A stretch of 44,756 nucleotides of DNA from Bigelowiella natans CCMP2755 (taxonomy: Eukaryota; Cercozoa; Chlorarachniophyceae): positions 1-44,756 of the forward strand of contig ADNK01002191.1 of NCBI GenBank assembly GCA_000320545.1, written 5' to 3'. The translations under genes were made by a program, and so were the position numbers. A model generated the notes under the pieces. It made no database searches. It worked only from the letters and a program-made list of their open reading frames with translations, and was not told the origin of the DNA. This document shows, piece after piece, positions 44,673 to 44,756 of this stretch (positions are counted from its first letter, which is position 1; every line of letters begins with the position of its first letter).

Positions 44673-44756
44673 ATCTACTACCAGAATGAAGTATCTCAGC
44701 TTTCGGTGGTTCTTCATAATATCGTCCATGACTTGCTTCTTATTCGCCGGAAGAGC
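41972..44756 (-). CDS. basic-then-acidic protein, probably nuclear, 3' part
   Basis: Exons traced back from the stop (41972-41974) are 42049-41972, 42498-42399, 42834-42798, 43014-42948, 43206-43131, 43710-43616, 44002-43951 and 44250-44197. Another, 44756-44682, runs off the window. Phases agree for all junctions except the last pair (44682/44250), where an exon is probably missed. The upstream part reads YPQLLFVKKIARGEGVDR, FFEYKYSVFDDEFEKKE and KFLEHGTTKGPEDSTFWQDL. A long Lys/Arg-rich region follows (RKRTAKPKG, AAAKKRRQREQ, KYKRRRRK), then a strongly acidic tail (EEEEAEIDLDLDSSSEDE). That composition suggests a nucleolar, chromatin or transcription protein, but I do not recognise the family. 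Confidence 0.72.
42744..42778. repeat. (TA)n microsatellite
   Basis: TA run in an intron of the basic/acidic protein gene. Confidence 0.9.
43031..43062. repeat. (AC)n microsatellite next to a splice acceptor (minus strand)
   Basis: On the minus strand this GT array ends about sixteen bases before the acceptor of exon 43014-42948. Confidence 0.9.
43533..43569. repeat. (TA)n microsatellite
   Basis: TA run in an intron of the basic/acidic protein gene. Confidence 0.9.
44637..44670. repeat. (TA)n microsatellite just inside the donor of the edge exon
   Basis: TA run about 12 bases downstream (minus sense) of the donor at 44681. Confidence 0.9.

Overview
This window is nuclear DNA from a eukaryote. 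The genes carry many short introns with GT...AG borders. The spacers and introns are packed with (TA)n, (CA)n, (GA)n and trinucleotide microsatellites, and there are no operons or ribosome binding sites. The gene set (glyoxalase II, USP-type deubiquitinase, FGGY kinase, bHLH factor, Ragulator-like and FAAP24-like proteins) suits a free-living protist or alga. A stramenopile-type alga is my guess, but nothing here proves it. I chained exons by hand, using splice consensus, phase agreement and family motifs. No transcript data were available.

Layout: 1-2070 (+) is the 3' part of an unrecognised gene. 2831-4253 (-) is a LAMTOR1/p18-like protein with an MGC lipidation start. 4934-7168 (+) is a secreted Pro/Ala-rich protein. 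8945-10532 and 11506-12375 (+) are exon chains of one or two unrecognised genes. 13753-15388 (+) is a six-exon secreted Cys/Trp-rich protein. 15704-15877 (+) is a small ORF with a signal peptide. 16163-16844 (-) is a FAAP24-like DNA-repair protein. 17244-20492 (+) is a 12-exon glyoxalase II. 22046-26539 (-) is a 16-exon ankyrin protein that also starts MGC. 26977-30585 (+) is an intronless USP-family deubiquitinase. 31171-32475 (-) is an intronless protein of unknown family. 33118-36802 (+) is an FGGY sugar-kinase gene that lacks most of its first domain. 37898-39339 (-) is a bHLH transcription factor. 40225-41268 (+) is an intronless PhyH-type dioxygenase. 41972-44756 (-) is the 3' part of a basic-then-acidic protein.

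Five neighbouring pairs are head-to-head with 0.4-0.9 kb between start codons: LAMTOR1-like/secreted, FAAP24-like/glyoxalase II, ankyrin/USP, unknown/FGGY and bHLH/PhyH. Shared bidirectional promoters are therefore plausible. Larger spacers (about 7.2-8.9, 12.4-13.7, 20.5-22.0, 36.8-37.9 and 41.3-42.0 kb) hold no gene I can support. Several are rich in GCATGC, GCTAGC and CTAGCTAG words.

The genes do not form one pathway. Notable points are the gutted FGGY kinase, two lipid-anchor starts on tiny first exons, the FAAP24-like and LAMTOR1-like calls, two secreted proteins of unknown family, and microsatellites set against 3' splice sites.
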